From: G963665925 sp963665925
GTDB taxonomy: Bacteria; Bacillota; Clostridia; Peptostreptococcales; Acidaminobacteraceae
Direction of reading: 5' to 3'
NCBI GenBank assembly: GCA_963665925.1
Contig: OY762511.1
Location: forward strand, 3,286,001 to 3,350,000
DNA: 64,000 nucleotides
Of this stretch, positions 8,591 to 16,822 are shown one piece after another (the first letter of the stretch is position 1; each line of letters begins with the position of its first letter). A model generated the notes under the pieces. It was not told the DNA's origin and did no database searches. It worked only from the letters and a program-made list of their open reading frames with translations. A program made the translations under genes and the position numbers.

Positions 8591-9490
8591 ATGAAAAAAT
8601 ACACTATGGCAGTTCTCATGATTATGGCATCATTTTTTTGGGCTGGCGCTTTTATTGCCGGCAAATACAGTGTAGGTACATTTTCTCCTGGAATGCTTAC
8701 ATTTTTAAGATTTGGAATTGCGTCGGTCATCATAATGGTTGTACTTAGGGTCCGTAGTCCAAAGGACTGGATATTGCAAAAGGATCAATTGATGCCAGTC
8801 CTTATTCTTGGTCTTGTGGGCATGATCGGATATCATATTTTATTTTTTGAAGCCTTAAAATATACAACGGCGTCTAATGCATCCATGGTTGCGGCCATGA
8901 ATCCGATACTGACGGCCTTTATTGCGTCAAGGCTGACAGGTGAGTCCTTCTCTGTTAAGAAAATCCTACTCATACTCGTAGCCTTTTCCGGCGTTGTCTT
9001 AACGCTGACCAACTGGGATTTAGGTGTTATTACGAGACATGAAATGAATGTCGGAGACCTGATTATGCTTGTCGCAGTAAGCTGCTGGGCAGTATACAGT
9101 GTGCTGGTCAAAAAATTCATGACCGGTTTTACACCCTTGAAGCTGACAGCTTATACATTTCTTAGCTGCACGGTCATGATGATGCCCTTTATACTCTTCA
9201 ATCCAAGAAACTACAGTGATTTGGCAAGTGCTCCGCCAGCTGCGATTGCTGCGGTGCTCTATATGGCCATATTTCCGACGGTCATTGGCTATCTGATACA
9301 GCAGATGTCCATTCGAAATGTAGGTGCTAGTCGAACCAATATCTATATTAACCTCGTACCGGTGTTTTCACTCATGCTTGCAGTTTCCATATTGGGTGAA
9401 CCTGTATCGATGCAAAAAATTGTAAGTAGTGGTATGATAATAGCAGCAGTGTTTCTTTATAACAGAGAAGGACTGAAAGTGAGAAGCTGA
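8591..9490 (+). CDS. DMT-superfamily (EamA) transporter
   Basis: Polytopic membrane protein of 299 aa made of about ten hydrophobic helices in two similar halves, the EamA layout of drug/metabolite exporters. The N-terminal segment MIMASFFWAGAFIAGKY and the ASNASMVAAMNPILTAFIA segment are typical of helices 1 and 4. The second half repeats the pattern (ISCWAVYSVLVKK-like, then ASRTNIYINLVPVFSLMLA). Substrate cannot be deduced. Its stop is 1 bp before the next start, so it is likely co-transcribed with the two small genes that follow. Confidence 0.88.
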   Translation: MKKYTMAVLMIMASFFWAGAFIAGKYSVGTFSPGMLTFLRFGIASVIIMVVLRVRSPKDWILQKDQLMPVLILGLVGMIGYHILFFEALKYTTASNASMVAAMNPILTAFIASRLTGESFSVKKILLILVAFSGVVLTLTNWDLGVITRHEMNVGDLIMLVAVSCWAVYSVLVKKFMTGFTPLKLTAYTFLSCTVMMMPFILFNPRNYSDLASAPPAAIAAVLYMAIFPTVIGYLIQQMSIRNVGASRTNIYINLVPVFSLMLAVSILGEPVSMQKIVSSGMIIAAVFLYNREGLKVRS

Positions 9491-9491
9491 T

Positions 9492-10157
9492 ATGTCAAGA
9501 ACAAGGAACTTTGATGACGTACTGGGTATTTCTAAAAAATCTATAAAAAAGCGTCGTCTGCAGCCCATGGTGGAGACAGTCGAAGGCATTGAAGACAGTG
9601 GTGACGCCGATGCGGTAAAAGACGCGGTAAAAGACGCGTTGGAAGACGGAGCGGCAGACCAAGCAGGAGACAAAGCAGCAGATAAAGTAGCAGACAAGGC
9701 AAGCGAAGCAGGAAAAGCTGAAGCTAAAGATGAAGTGAAAGATGAAGCCAAGGATGAAGCTAAAGATGAAGCCAAAGATAAAGTGAAAGATCAAATTGCT
9801 GTGTCTATTGATTTGCCTGAGTCTGAAGCAAGGCATACGAATGCGCGTGGTGTAGAGGCAGCAGCTGCTGACAAGCACGATGTCAATCGTGCCCTTCTGG
9901 AGCAGTTGAAATGTGAAATAGCTTTTTTGAAGGATCAGATACGCGTTAAAGATGTTCAAATTGAAACAAAGGAAAAGCAACTTCAAAACAAGGACGAGCT
10001 GCTTAGAAATTTTCAGGTGCTCCTTAAGTCGGAGCAGGACAGAGTGTTGCGCCTTGAGTCCAGGATGGCTGCACCTGAAGGGGTTGGAAATGGGTTTGAT
10101 GAGCCCCTCAACGACTCCGTAGAAAAAGTTTCATGGTTTAAAAGACTTTTCCGTTAA
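9492..10157 (+). CDS. Uncharacterised Ala/Lys/Asp-repeat and coiled-coil protein
   Basis: No family recognised with certainty. The 221-aa product has three parts: a basic N-terminus (about 1-25), a low-complexity acidic/basic stretch (about 38-98) made of short VKDA, ADKA and KDEA units, including KDEA three times in a row, and a heptad-rich coiled coil (about 130-190). It ends in WFKRLFR. The layout recalls DUF536-type proteins, which also end in an aromatic-basic tail, and LEA-like 4-11 residue repeats, but this is only a resemblance. No signal peptide or membrane segment. The stop overlaps the next possible start by one base. Confidence 0.7.
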   Translation: MSRTRNFDDVLGISKKSIKKRRLQPMVETVEGIEDSGDADAVKDAVKDALEDGAADQAGDKAADKVADKASEAGKAEAKDEVKDEAKDEAKDEAKDKVKDQIAVSIDLPESEARHTNARGVEAAAADKHDVNRALLEQLKCEIAFLKDQIRVKDVQIETKEKQLQNKDELLRNFQVLLKSEQDRVLRLESRMAAPEGVGNGFDEPLNDSVEKVSWFKRLFR

Positions 10158-10195
10158 TGATTTATGGCAAGTGTAAACGTATAGGGGTGTTTATT

Positions 10196-10441
10196 TTGAA
10201 GGTTATTATTAAAGACAATTTCTATGAATTCCAGAATGAAAAGACAGACGCGCTGTTCAATGTACAAAAGGATTATTTATCTACGCTCATACGAGATCAT
10301 TCCGGTGAGGAAAACCTCGAGAACCTGCTGACTTCACTGTTCAGCCTGTATAATCTCTCAGAAGCATTGATTCATAAAGTAATTGATGAGAACGGTAAGG
10401 AAGCCATCATAGACATACTGAACGCAAAAGCACTGAAGTAG
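10196..10441 (+). CDS. Small uncharacterised protein
   Basis: The frame is open from an ATG at 10157, but the only good ribosome site, AGGGGTG (10183-10189), is 6 nt before a TTG at 10196, giving an 81-aa protein. Predicted soluble, mostly helical in the C-terminal half (LENLLTSLFSLYNL), with a short beta-like start (MKVIIKDNFYEF). No domain recognised. Last gene of the apparent three-gene transcript with the DMT transporter and the coiled-coil protein. Confidence 0.6.
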   Translation: MKVIIKDNFYEFQNEKTDALFNVQKDYLSTLIRDHSGEENLENLLTSLFSLYNLSEALIHKVIDENGKEAIIDILNAKALK

Positions 10442-10478
10442 TCTGGTCGGTCTTTAAAGTACATATTGAAATGTTTTC

Positions 10479-10518
10479 AAGGCATCTGCTGCGCCTGTGA
10501 CGCAAAAGATGCCTTTCC
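10479..10518 (+). terminator. Possible terminator hairpin
   Basis: AAGGCATCT (10479-10487) pairs with AGATGCCTT (10507-10515), with additional GCG/CGC pairing inside. The T-run after it is short (TTTCCT), so termination may be weak. Confidence 0.5.
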
Positions 10519-10621
10519 TATAAATTAAAAAGGCAAATTGAGGCAAAAATATGTAAAGTAAATGTGTAAAAGCATCCACAATATGGTATTAAGTATCTAA
10601 ATGAAAAGCCGGAGGTATGTC

Positions 10622-11644
10622 ATGCGTACAATGGAAAAAAGCCTGGTTGATGAGTATGGTCAATTTCATTATGGAAACTACGATGCTTATTTTCGGGCAT
10701 TGAATCCACTGGACTTCAGAGGCGGTATGTGGGGTGTTTTGCCCAAGTCCTTGAGAAGGAGAAGGCTCAAGGAGTGGCAGGCCTACATGATTGATGGCAA
10801 AAAGTACTATATACTCATTGGTGCCATGGATATGAAACTCTTCTCAGTACTCAAAGTGCTGATTTATGACAAGGCATCAAACCATACTTGGGGAACGTCT
10901 GAAATACTGCATAACAAGACAATTAAGGTTGCGGAGAATTTGAAAAGTGGTTCTGCATTTGCCTGTGAGAAGGGGACAACCATATTTTCAAACAATTTCT
11001 TAAAAAACAACCGCATTGAAATAGGCTTCAATTTCACAGATGCTCTTACTGGCGATTCCATAAGAGGGTATTTCGAAGCTGGTTCGAAAATCAATCATCC
11101 TTCGGTTTCGGTTCTTCCTCTTAAGAATTCGGCAGGGTTTTATACGCACAAGCAGCTTATGTCCATTGAAGGCTATTTTGCTGTGAACAGTAAGATCCAT
11201 TCCTTAAGCTCAGGCGAAACCACCTTGGTGCTCGACGACCAGAAGGTCTTCTATCCCTATAAGACCTATTGGGACTGGGGATGCGCGGCTGGAATTGTGG
11301 GAAGCGAGTACTGCGGCTTTACTGTCTCTGATGTAAGAGCTGTACATGAAAAGCGCAATGAAAACGCCTTTTGGAAAGATGGAGAGCTTCACAGAGTAGA
11401 AGATGTCAAGTTTATACATAATAAAAAATCTGGAAACTGGAGCATTTTAGACGTTTCTGGCGCGGTTGACATGGAATTCAAACCAGCGGCAAAGCATCTT
11501 ATTGAAAGAAACATGTTTTGGGTTCGGACGAAATATGAGGGGCCGCTTGGCTGGTACTCTGGTCATATTGGTAGTGAAAGCGGCGAAAAACTCTATGTCA
11601 ATGGCATGTTCGGCATGCTGGAAAGAATGAATCTACGTTTGTAA
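10622..11644 (+). CDS. DUF2804 family protein
   Basis: A 340-aa protein of the DUF2804 family, whose function is unknown. Family-like features are the N-terminal FHYGNYDAYF region, KEWQAYMI, and the C-terminal FVRTKYEGPLGWYSG-like segment rich in Trp, Tyr and Gly; the fold is expected to be beta-rich. No signal peptide. GGAGG at 10611-10615 sits 6 nt before the ATG at 10622, so that start is preferred over one 21 bp upstream. Single gene between a hairpin and the xpt riboswitch. Confidence 0.75.
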   Translation: MRTMEKSLVDEYGQFHYGNYDAYFRALNPLDFRGGMWGVLPKSLRRRRLKEWQAYMIDGKKYYILIGAMDMKLFSVLKVLIYDKASNHTWGTSEILHNKTIKVAENLKSGSAFACEKGTTIFSNNFLKNNRIEIGFNFTDALTGDSIRGYFEAGSKINHPSVSVLPLKNSAGFYTHKQLMSIEGYFAVNSKIHSLSSGETTLVLDDQKVFYPYKTYWDWGCAAGIVGSEYCGFTVSDVRAVHEKRNENAFWKDGELHRVEDVKFIHNKKSGNWSILDVSGAVDMEFKPAAKHLIERNMFWVRTKYEGPLGWYSGHIGSESGEKLYVNGMFGMLERMNLRL

Positions 11645-11729
11645 TTCGTAATAATACTTGTCAAAGGTCCAGATATCATGTACAATTTTTCTTAATCATA
11701 TGGCTCAGGATTTCCTGAGCTTTAATATT

Positions 11730-11798
11730 TGCCGTATAATATTGGAAATATGGTCCGAAAGTTTCTACCCAGTTACCGTAAATGACTGGACTACGGGG
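11730..11798 (+). ncRNA. Purine riboswitch aptamer, guanine/xanthine-type
   Basis: The conserved core is intact: TATAAT after P1, ATATGG, GTTTCTACC, CCGTAAA and GACTACG. P1 forms from CCGTA (11732-11736) and TACGG (11792-11796). The base that sets specificity (position 74 in the xpt numbering) is C, at 11791, which in this family selects guanine or hypoxanthine over adenine. It lies just upstream of xpt. Confidence 0.93.
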
Positions 11799-11836
11799 AG
11801 CAGGCATACGCTGTCATATGCGTTATGCTGTTAATG

Positions 11837-11877
11837 CCCTTTCTATGTATGTATTCGGACCGATAATGGGGAAAGGG
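11837..11877 (+). promoter_or_regulatory. Candidate Shine-Dalgarno sequestering stem of the xpt leader
   Basis: CCCTTTC (11837-11843) is the exact complement of GAAAGGG (11871-11877), which contains the xpt ribosome-binding site. No hairpin with a T-run is seen between aptamer and gene, so the riboswitch may act on translation rather than by termination. This is inference from pairing alone. Confidence 0.45.
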
Positions 11878-11884
11878 AGTTATT

Positions 11885-12454
11885 ATGGAAGCACTAAAGA
11901 ATGCGATACTAACTAAAGGTCAAGTGGTGGGAGAGGATATTCTGAAGGTAGACACTTTCTTGAATCATCAGCTCGACGTATCGCTCCTAAATGAAATTGG
12001 AAAGGAATTCAATAGGCGCTTCGCAGATGAAGGCATAACAAAAATCCTGACAATTGAAGCTTCTGGTATTGCCATAGCAGCACTTACTGCACAACATTTC
12101 AATGTTCCTGTAGTTTTTGCAAAGAAAGTCGCTTCTAAGAATCTTGATAACGACACTTATGAAACAGATGTATACTCCTTCACCAAGGCAAAAAGCTACA
12201 AGGTGCGGGTTTCAAAAAAATTCATCGACAGCAGCGATAAAATACTCGTTCTTGATGATTTCCTTGCTCAAGGTAAGGCTGCTCTGGGTCTGAAGGATAT
12301 TGTGGACCAGGCCGGTGCTGAACTAGCCGGTATTGGAATTGTCATTGAAAAGGGATTCCAGGACGGCGGCAGACTGCTGAGAGAACAGGGAATTCGCGTA
12401 GATTCACTTGCGGTAATCGATTCATTTTCAAATGGCGCACCTGTGTTTAGATAA
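11885..12454 (+). CDS. xpt: Xanthine phosphoribosyltransferase
   Basis: Type I phosphoribosyltransferase of 189 aa that converts xanthine and PRPP to XMP in purine salvage. The PRPP-binding motif ILVLDDFLAQGKA (about 121-133) and the family-specific ILTIEASGIAIA segment near residue 58 are present. Start fixed by AAAGGGAG 6-8 nt upstream. Transcribed alone between its riboswitch and a terminator, which fits feedback by guanine. Confidence 0.95.
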   Translation: MEALKNAILTKGQVVGEDILKVDTFLNHQLDVSLLNEIGKEFNRRFADEGITKILTIEASGIAIAALTAQHFNVPVVFAKKVASKNLDNDTYETDVYSFTKAKSYKVRVSKKFIDSSDKILVLDDFLAQGKAALGLKDIVDQAGAELAGIGIVIEKGFQDGGRLLREQGIRVDSLAVIDSFSNGAPVFR

Positions 12455-12514
12455 GAGAGACGAAGCATACAGCATCTGACATATGCTGAAAATATGAAAT
12501 AATTGAAATAATGA

Positions 12515-12545
12515 GCCTCTCGGAATGATCCGGGAGGCTTTTTAA
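12515..12545 (+). terminator. Terminator after xpt
   Basis: GCCTCTCGGA pairs with TCCGGGAGGC, with a 4-nt loop and five T after the stem. Confidence 0.85.
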
Positions 12546-12652
12546 GTGTGATTGCATGCCTGTTTGGGAATTATTCCATTGAGTGCGGTGGTATTATTGC
12601 GTATAATGAAAAAAGAAATATGCAGTAACTGGCGAAAGATTTTGGAGCGGGT

Positions 12653-13912
12653 ATGAAAAACAAAAGAAAAATGCTTTTGATTGCGCTTGTAGATGCAATC
12701 ACAACTCAAATATATATTGATATGTTTGTCGGTGGATTCAGAATTGGAATATCTGTTATCATATTGCCGATATTCTATTATTTCGATCGTAAGATCAATC
12801 CGCTTATTTGTGCGATGTATGTGGGGTTCATGGGACTGGTATTCAGAGGCCTGATTGGCATTCCGGAGTACGGGAGCTTTTTAGCGGCCTTTCAGCTGGA
12901 TTATCAGATCTTCGTATTTGATATGACATACGGGCTCATGTATTATTTTCTCTTCTATAAAAGTGAGGAGAAATCGCTTACCAGGTGGGCGCTTGTCATC
13001 TTGTTTGCTGATTTCATAGCAAACTCCCTTGAAATCGTTTCTAGGGTCGGCCCATTCGTATCTGAAAATATTGAAGTGGTCAATAAGCTCTTTGTGGTGG
13101 CATCGCTTAGAACCCTGATTGGAATCATTGCTGTTCTGATTCTGAACAGGTACCAGATGCTGCTTAAACGTGAGGAGCATGAGAACAGATACCGCCAGCT
13201 GGTCACAATGCTGTCAGACTTGAAAAGCGAAGTGTATTTCATGTCGAACAACATGGAATATATAGAAGCGGTTATGAGTGACGCCTTTACGCTCTATGAA
13301 AATCTGGGGGAAGAGGATCAGGAGAACCGGAACCTTTCTCTGCAGATTGCTAAAGATGTACATGAAATAAAGAAAAACTATTTGCGGGTTATACACGGTA
13401 TTGACCAAATATCGGACAAGGAGCCCGTCTTCGACATCATGCCTGTCAAGGACATATATGCGATACTGCAGACGAGTCTTGGCAGGGAAATTGAGACAAA
13501 TCAGCTCCCCATAGTTCTGGACTTTCAAGTCAGAACAAATGCGGTGGTTACAGATCACTTTCTTTTAATGTCTATTTTGCGCAACCTGGCCATGAACGCG
13601 GTTGAAGCCATGACACCAGAGGGTGGTGTGCTGAGAATTAGACATGATAAGGTGGACGATTATCATCATATTGTTGTATCAGATGATGGACCGGGCATTA
13701 AGGAACGTGATTTGGAATATGTATTTAATCCGGGATTTTCAACGAAGTTTAATGAAGAGACTGGAATTATCAATAGGGGGATCGGTTTGACTCTGGTTAA
13801 GGACATTGTGGTAAAACAGTTCAAAGGGACGATTGATATTCAATCTGAATATGGGAGTGGGACTGTGTTTACGATTTCGATTCCGGAGCGCTGCTTGGAG
13901 GCTGTGATATGA
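12653..13912 (+). CDS. Sensor histidine kinase, GlnK/YcbA-like
   Basis: Membrane sensor of a two-component system, 419 aa. The first ~170 residues form about five or six hydrophobic helices, followed by a phospho-acceptor helix with His in KDVHEIKKNYLRVI and a C-terminal ATPase domain: N box NLAMNAVEAM, G1 DDGPGI, G2 GIGLTLVKDI, then GSGTVFTI. The last bases overlap the next start as ATGA, so kinase and regulator are translationally coupled. Because the regulator is of the YcbB/GlnL type, this kinase is by context the GlnK-like partner; the signal may be glutamine or another solute but is not shown by the sequence. Confidence 0.88.
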   Translation: MKNKRKMLLIALVDAITTQIYIDMFVGGFRIGISVIILPIFYYFDRKINPLICAMYVGFMGLVFRGLIGIPEYGSFLAAFQLDYQIFVFDMTYGLMYYFLFYKSEEKSLTRWALVILFADFIANSLEIVSRVGPFVSENIEVVNKLFVVASLRTLIGIIAVLILNRYQMLLKREEHENRYRQLVTMLSDLKSEVYFMSNNMEYIEAVMSDAFTLYENLGEEDQENRNLSLQIAKDVHEIKKNYLRVIHGIDQISDKEPVFDIMPVKDIYAILQTSLGREIETNQLPIVLDFQVRTNAVVTDHFLLMSILRNLAMNAVEAMTPEGGVLRIRHDKVDDYHHIVVSDDGPGIKERDLEYVFNPGFSTKFNEETGIINRGIGLTLVKDIVVKQFKGTIDIQSEYGSGTVFTISIPERCLEAVI

Positions 13913-14757
13913 GATTTTTTATTGTAGATGACGACATAATGGTAATTCGCATACTGGAAAATATAATAGAAGAATCCGGACTCGGCGATGTGGTTGGTTA
14001 TTGTACAGACAGTGAGTCTGCCATTCAGGATATCATTCTCAAGAAGCCTGAAATAGTACTTGTTGATATGCTGATGCCGGTTAAAGATGGCACCCGTGTT
14101 GTTGCAGATGTAAAGGCGCACTATGAGGATATTCATTTTATCATGATTTCTCAGGTCAGCACAAAGAGCATGATCAGTAAGGCCTATACTGCAGGTATTG
14201 AGTTTTACATTAATAAACCAATAAACAAGATTGAAGTGGTGAGTGTCATCCAGCGCGTCAAAGAAAAGATCACTCTGGAGAAGAACTTCAAGATTATTGA
14301 GAATATGGTTTCGGGCACAGGTGTAGAAGCAAAGCCCAAAGGTCAGGAAAGTCAGCTGCGCAATATCAGAATGGTTTTCAGCAAGCTGGGCATCATGGGC
14401 GAAAAGGGTGGCGAAGACATACTTGTAATATGTAAGTACATGCTTGATAATGGCATTACTAATTTTGATTTTAAGGTTAAAGATATTTGCTCCAAACTGA
14501 ATGATAATCCCAAAGCCATGGAGCAGCGTGTTAGACGTGCCATTAATAAAGGTCTCATTAATATAGCGAGTGTCGGTATTGAGGACTACATGAATGAAAA
14601 CTTCATACGTTACTCAAACTCCTTGTATGATTTTGAAAACGTCAAAGCCGAGATGGACTATATCAGAGGCAAACGCGACAGCGGTGGAAAAATAAGCGTG
14701 AAGCGCTTCATTGAAAATATGCTGCTTGTTAGTGAGGTTTCTGAGTGGAACTATTAA
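13909..14757 (+). CDS. Response regulator, GlnL/YcbB family
   Basis: 282 aa. Receiver domain at 1-120 with acidic cluster DDD (7-9), phospho-acceptor Asp53 in VLVDMLMP, and Lys in NKP. The C-terminal half (about 150-275) matches the YcbB-type DNA-binding domain, with KDICSKLNDNPKAMEQRVRRAINKGLINIA as the likely helix-turn-helix. In Bacillus subtilis GlnL activates glsA-glnT by binding a TTTTGT-N4-TTTTGT box. Very similar repeats stand in front of the next gene, so an antiporter gene is the probable target here. Confidence 0.88.
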   Translation: MRFFIVDDDIMVIRILENIIEESGLGDVVGYCTDSESAIQDIILKKPEIVLVDMLMPVKDGTRVVADVKAHYEDIHFIMISQVSTKSMISKAYTAGIEFYINKPINKIEVVSVIQRVKEKITLEKNFKIIENMVSGTGVEAKPKGQESQLRNIRMVFSKLGIMGEKGGEDILVICKYMLDNGITNFDFKVKDICSKLNDNPKAMEQRVRRAINKGLINIASVGIEDYMNENFIRYSNSLYDFENVKAEMDYIRGKRDSGGKISVKRFIENMLLVSEVSEWNY

Positions 14758-14797
14758 CTACGCTGTATCTGTCTTTGTAATAAATTAGAAGATGGAG

Positions 14798-14840
14798 GTC
14801 TCCTGTTCAACGATTGTTTGAACAGGAGGCTTTTTTATTT
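14798..14840 (+). terminator. Terminator of the two-component operon
   Basis: 13-bp stem (14798-14810 with 14818-14830) followed by TTTTTTATTT. The stretch 14841-15090 that follows is AT-rich and holds no gene or clear structure that I can see. Confidence 0.85.
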
Positions 14841-15092
14841 GTCTAATAAATGTGATTTAAGGAAATACGGCGTCAAATTTGAATTTTGAGAAAAAATCTA
14901 AAAAAATCATGAATGTTAACGAATTATTACGCGAAATGAAAGGACTTGGTATGGTACTTGCAAAGAAAAAAGAATTTTGACCTTGAAAATCATGGGAAAA
15001 GGATTGCAAGCAGGTAAAATAGCAGTGTATTGTGCGGAATTTTGTGAAAATTACAAGCGATGTTGAGTAAATTTACAAATTGTTAAAATTCT

Positions 15093-15135
15093 TTTTGATT
15101 CATTTTGAATTTTTTTGTATGCCACTTACTATAAT
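15093..15135 (+). promoter_or_regulatory. Three tandem GlnL-box-like repeats and -10 box before nhaC
   Basis: TTTTGA (15093-15098), TTTTGA (15103-15108) and TTTTGT (15113-15118) are spaced exactly 10 bp apart with 4-bp gaps, then TATAAT at 15130-15135. The published GlnL box of B. subtilis is TTTTGT-N4-TTTTGT. No good -35 box exists, as expected for an activator-dependent promoter. The repeats lie on one face of the helix. Confidence 0.65.
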
Positions 15136-15167
15136 GAATCATCTTTTAAATAAGAAGGGGGATAAAC

Positions 15168-16568
15168 ATGAAGCAAAAGAAGGAAGCAACACTTGGTATC
15201 GCACTTATTCCAGTATTATTTTTGGTAGGTCTGTTGATCGTATCACTGAAGTTCTTCGGATCTGACCCACATATTCCACTGTTCATCTCAGCGATGTTCT
15301 CAGCGGTTTATGCAATGCAAGTTCTGAATTTTTCATGGCAAGAAATCGAAGAGGGTATCGTTGATACTATCAAGATGGCCATGGGCGCGATTATCATCCT
15401 TATGGTAATCGGTATGGTAATCGGTACTTGGATCCAGGCAGGCGTCGTTCCAGCGATGATCTTCTACGGACTGAAAGTACTATCACCATCAATTTTCCTA
15501 GTAGCAACACTGATTATCTGTTCTATCGTATCACTTGCAACTGGTTCTTCTTGGACTACTGCAGGTACAGTTGGTATCGCTCTTATGGGCGTAGGTATGG
15601 GTCTTGGTATCCCAGCTCCTATGGTTGGCGGCGCAATCATCTCTGGTGGTTACTTCGGCGACAAAATGTCTCCACTGTCTGATACAACAAACCTTGCACC
15701 TGCAATGGCAGGCGCTAACCTGTTCGACCACATCCGTCACATGGTTTACACAACTGGTCCTTCATACCTGATTTCAATGGTACTATTCGGTATCATCGGC
15801 ATGAAGTACGCTGGCGGAAACCTTGATCAAGGTGCAATCGATGCTATGCTGAATGGCCTATCATCTAACTTCAACATTACACCAGTTCTTCTTCTACTAC
15901 CTCTTATCGTAATCGGTATCGTAGTAATGAAGACGCCTGCAATCCCAGGTCTTTTCGGTGGTGCGCTTCTTGGCGGTATCTTCGGTATGATCTTCCAAGG
16001 CGTATCTCTTGGTGATGTTGTTGGTGCTCTACACTATGGTTTTGAAATTTCTTCTGGTATGGATTCTCTTGACGCACTGCTTAACCGTGGTGGTATGGAC
16101 TCTATGATGTGGACAATTTCTCTGATCCTATGTGCAATGATCTTCGGTGGTGTTATGGAGAAAACTGGCATGCTTCAAGCAATCGCTGGTGGTATCCTGA
16201 AGCTTGCTAAGAGCACAGGTTCTCTTGTACTTGCAACTATCGTTACAGCAATCCTGATGAACATGGGTGCTGGTGACCAGTATCTTGCAATCGTAATTCC
16301 TGGTCGTATGTTTAAAGATGCTTACGATGAAAGAGGTCTTGCTCCTAAGAACCTTTCACGTGTACTTGAAGACTCGGCAACACTTACTTCACCACTTATT
16401 CCTTGGAATACATGTGGCGCATTCATGATCGGTACACTAGGTCTTATGCCTTGGACATACGTTCCATACTGCTTCCTGAACCTACTTAACCCACTTGTAT
16501 CTATCTTCTACGGATACACTGGCATTACAATGCACAAGGTTGAAGGTTTCGAGGATAAAGTAGCATAA
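15168..16568 (+). CDS. Na+/H+ antiporter NhaC family protein
   Basis: Polytopic membrane transporter, 466 aa, with about twelve hydrophobic helices. The segments ATGSSWTTAGTVG and ISGGYFGDKMSPLSDTTNLA are the NhaC-family signature, and EDSATLTSPLIPWNTCG near the C-terminus is the matching motif of the second half. Members exchange Na+ for H+ or, in some cases, malate or amino acids, so the substrate is open; its position behind a GlnK/GlnL-like system would also suit an amino acid exchanger. Ribosome site AGAAGGGGG. Own terminator. Confidence 0.9.
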   Translation: MKQKKEATLGIALIPVLFLVGLLIVSLKFFGSDPHIPLFISAMFSAVYAMQVLNFSWQEIEEGIVDTIKMAMGAIIILMVIGMVIGTWIQAGVVPAMIFYGLKVLSPSIFLVATLIICSIVSLATGSSWTTAGTVGIALMGVGMGLGIPAPMVGGAIISGGYFGDKMSPLSDTTNLAPAMAGANLFDHIRHMVYTTGPSYLISMVLFGIIGMKYAGGNLDQGAIDAMLNGLSSNFNITPVLLLLPLIVIGIVVMKTPAIPGLFGGALLGGIFGMIFQGVSLGDVVGALHYGFEISSGMDSLDALLNRGGMDSMMWTISLILCAMIFGGVMEKTGMLQAIAGGILKLAKSTGSLVLATIVTAILMNMGAGDQYLAIVIPGRMFKDAYDERGLAPKNLSRVLEDSATLTSPLIPWNTCGAFMIGTLGLMPWTYVPYCFLNLLNPLVSIFYGYTGITMHKVEGFEDKVA

Positions 16569-16602
16569 TTCATTATCGTAAATAATCAATAATGATCAAT
16601 TT

Positions 16603-16645
16603 AAAGCCTATCTTGACCTAAGTGTCAAGATAGGCTTTGCTTTTG
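16603..16645 (+). terminator. Terminator after the NhaC-family gene
   Basis: Perfect 15-bp stem (16603-16617 with 16624-16638) followed by GCTTTTG. Confidence 0.85.
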
Positions 16646-16822
16646 TAAACGACAAAGAAAGCGAAGGTTACAATTTCGTAAGACGGGCCTACCGGATTGC
16701 ACATTTTGCGCTTTCAATGTAAAATATAAATAACAGCACGGATATCGATTTGAAAGCCGTGTTAAAAAACCCCTGACGCGATGTCGGCGGTTAAAATGAA
16801 TCGATATCAGAAGGTGAATAAA

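Noticed and set aside
14841..15090. Repeated AATTTTG strings upstream of the GlnL-like boxes
   Set aside because: They are not at 10-bp steps and are expected in AT-rich DNA, so only the three regular repeats were kept.
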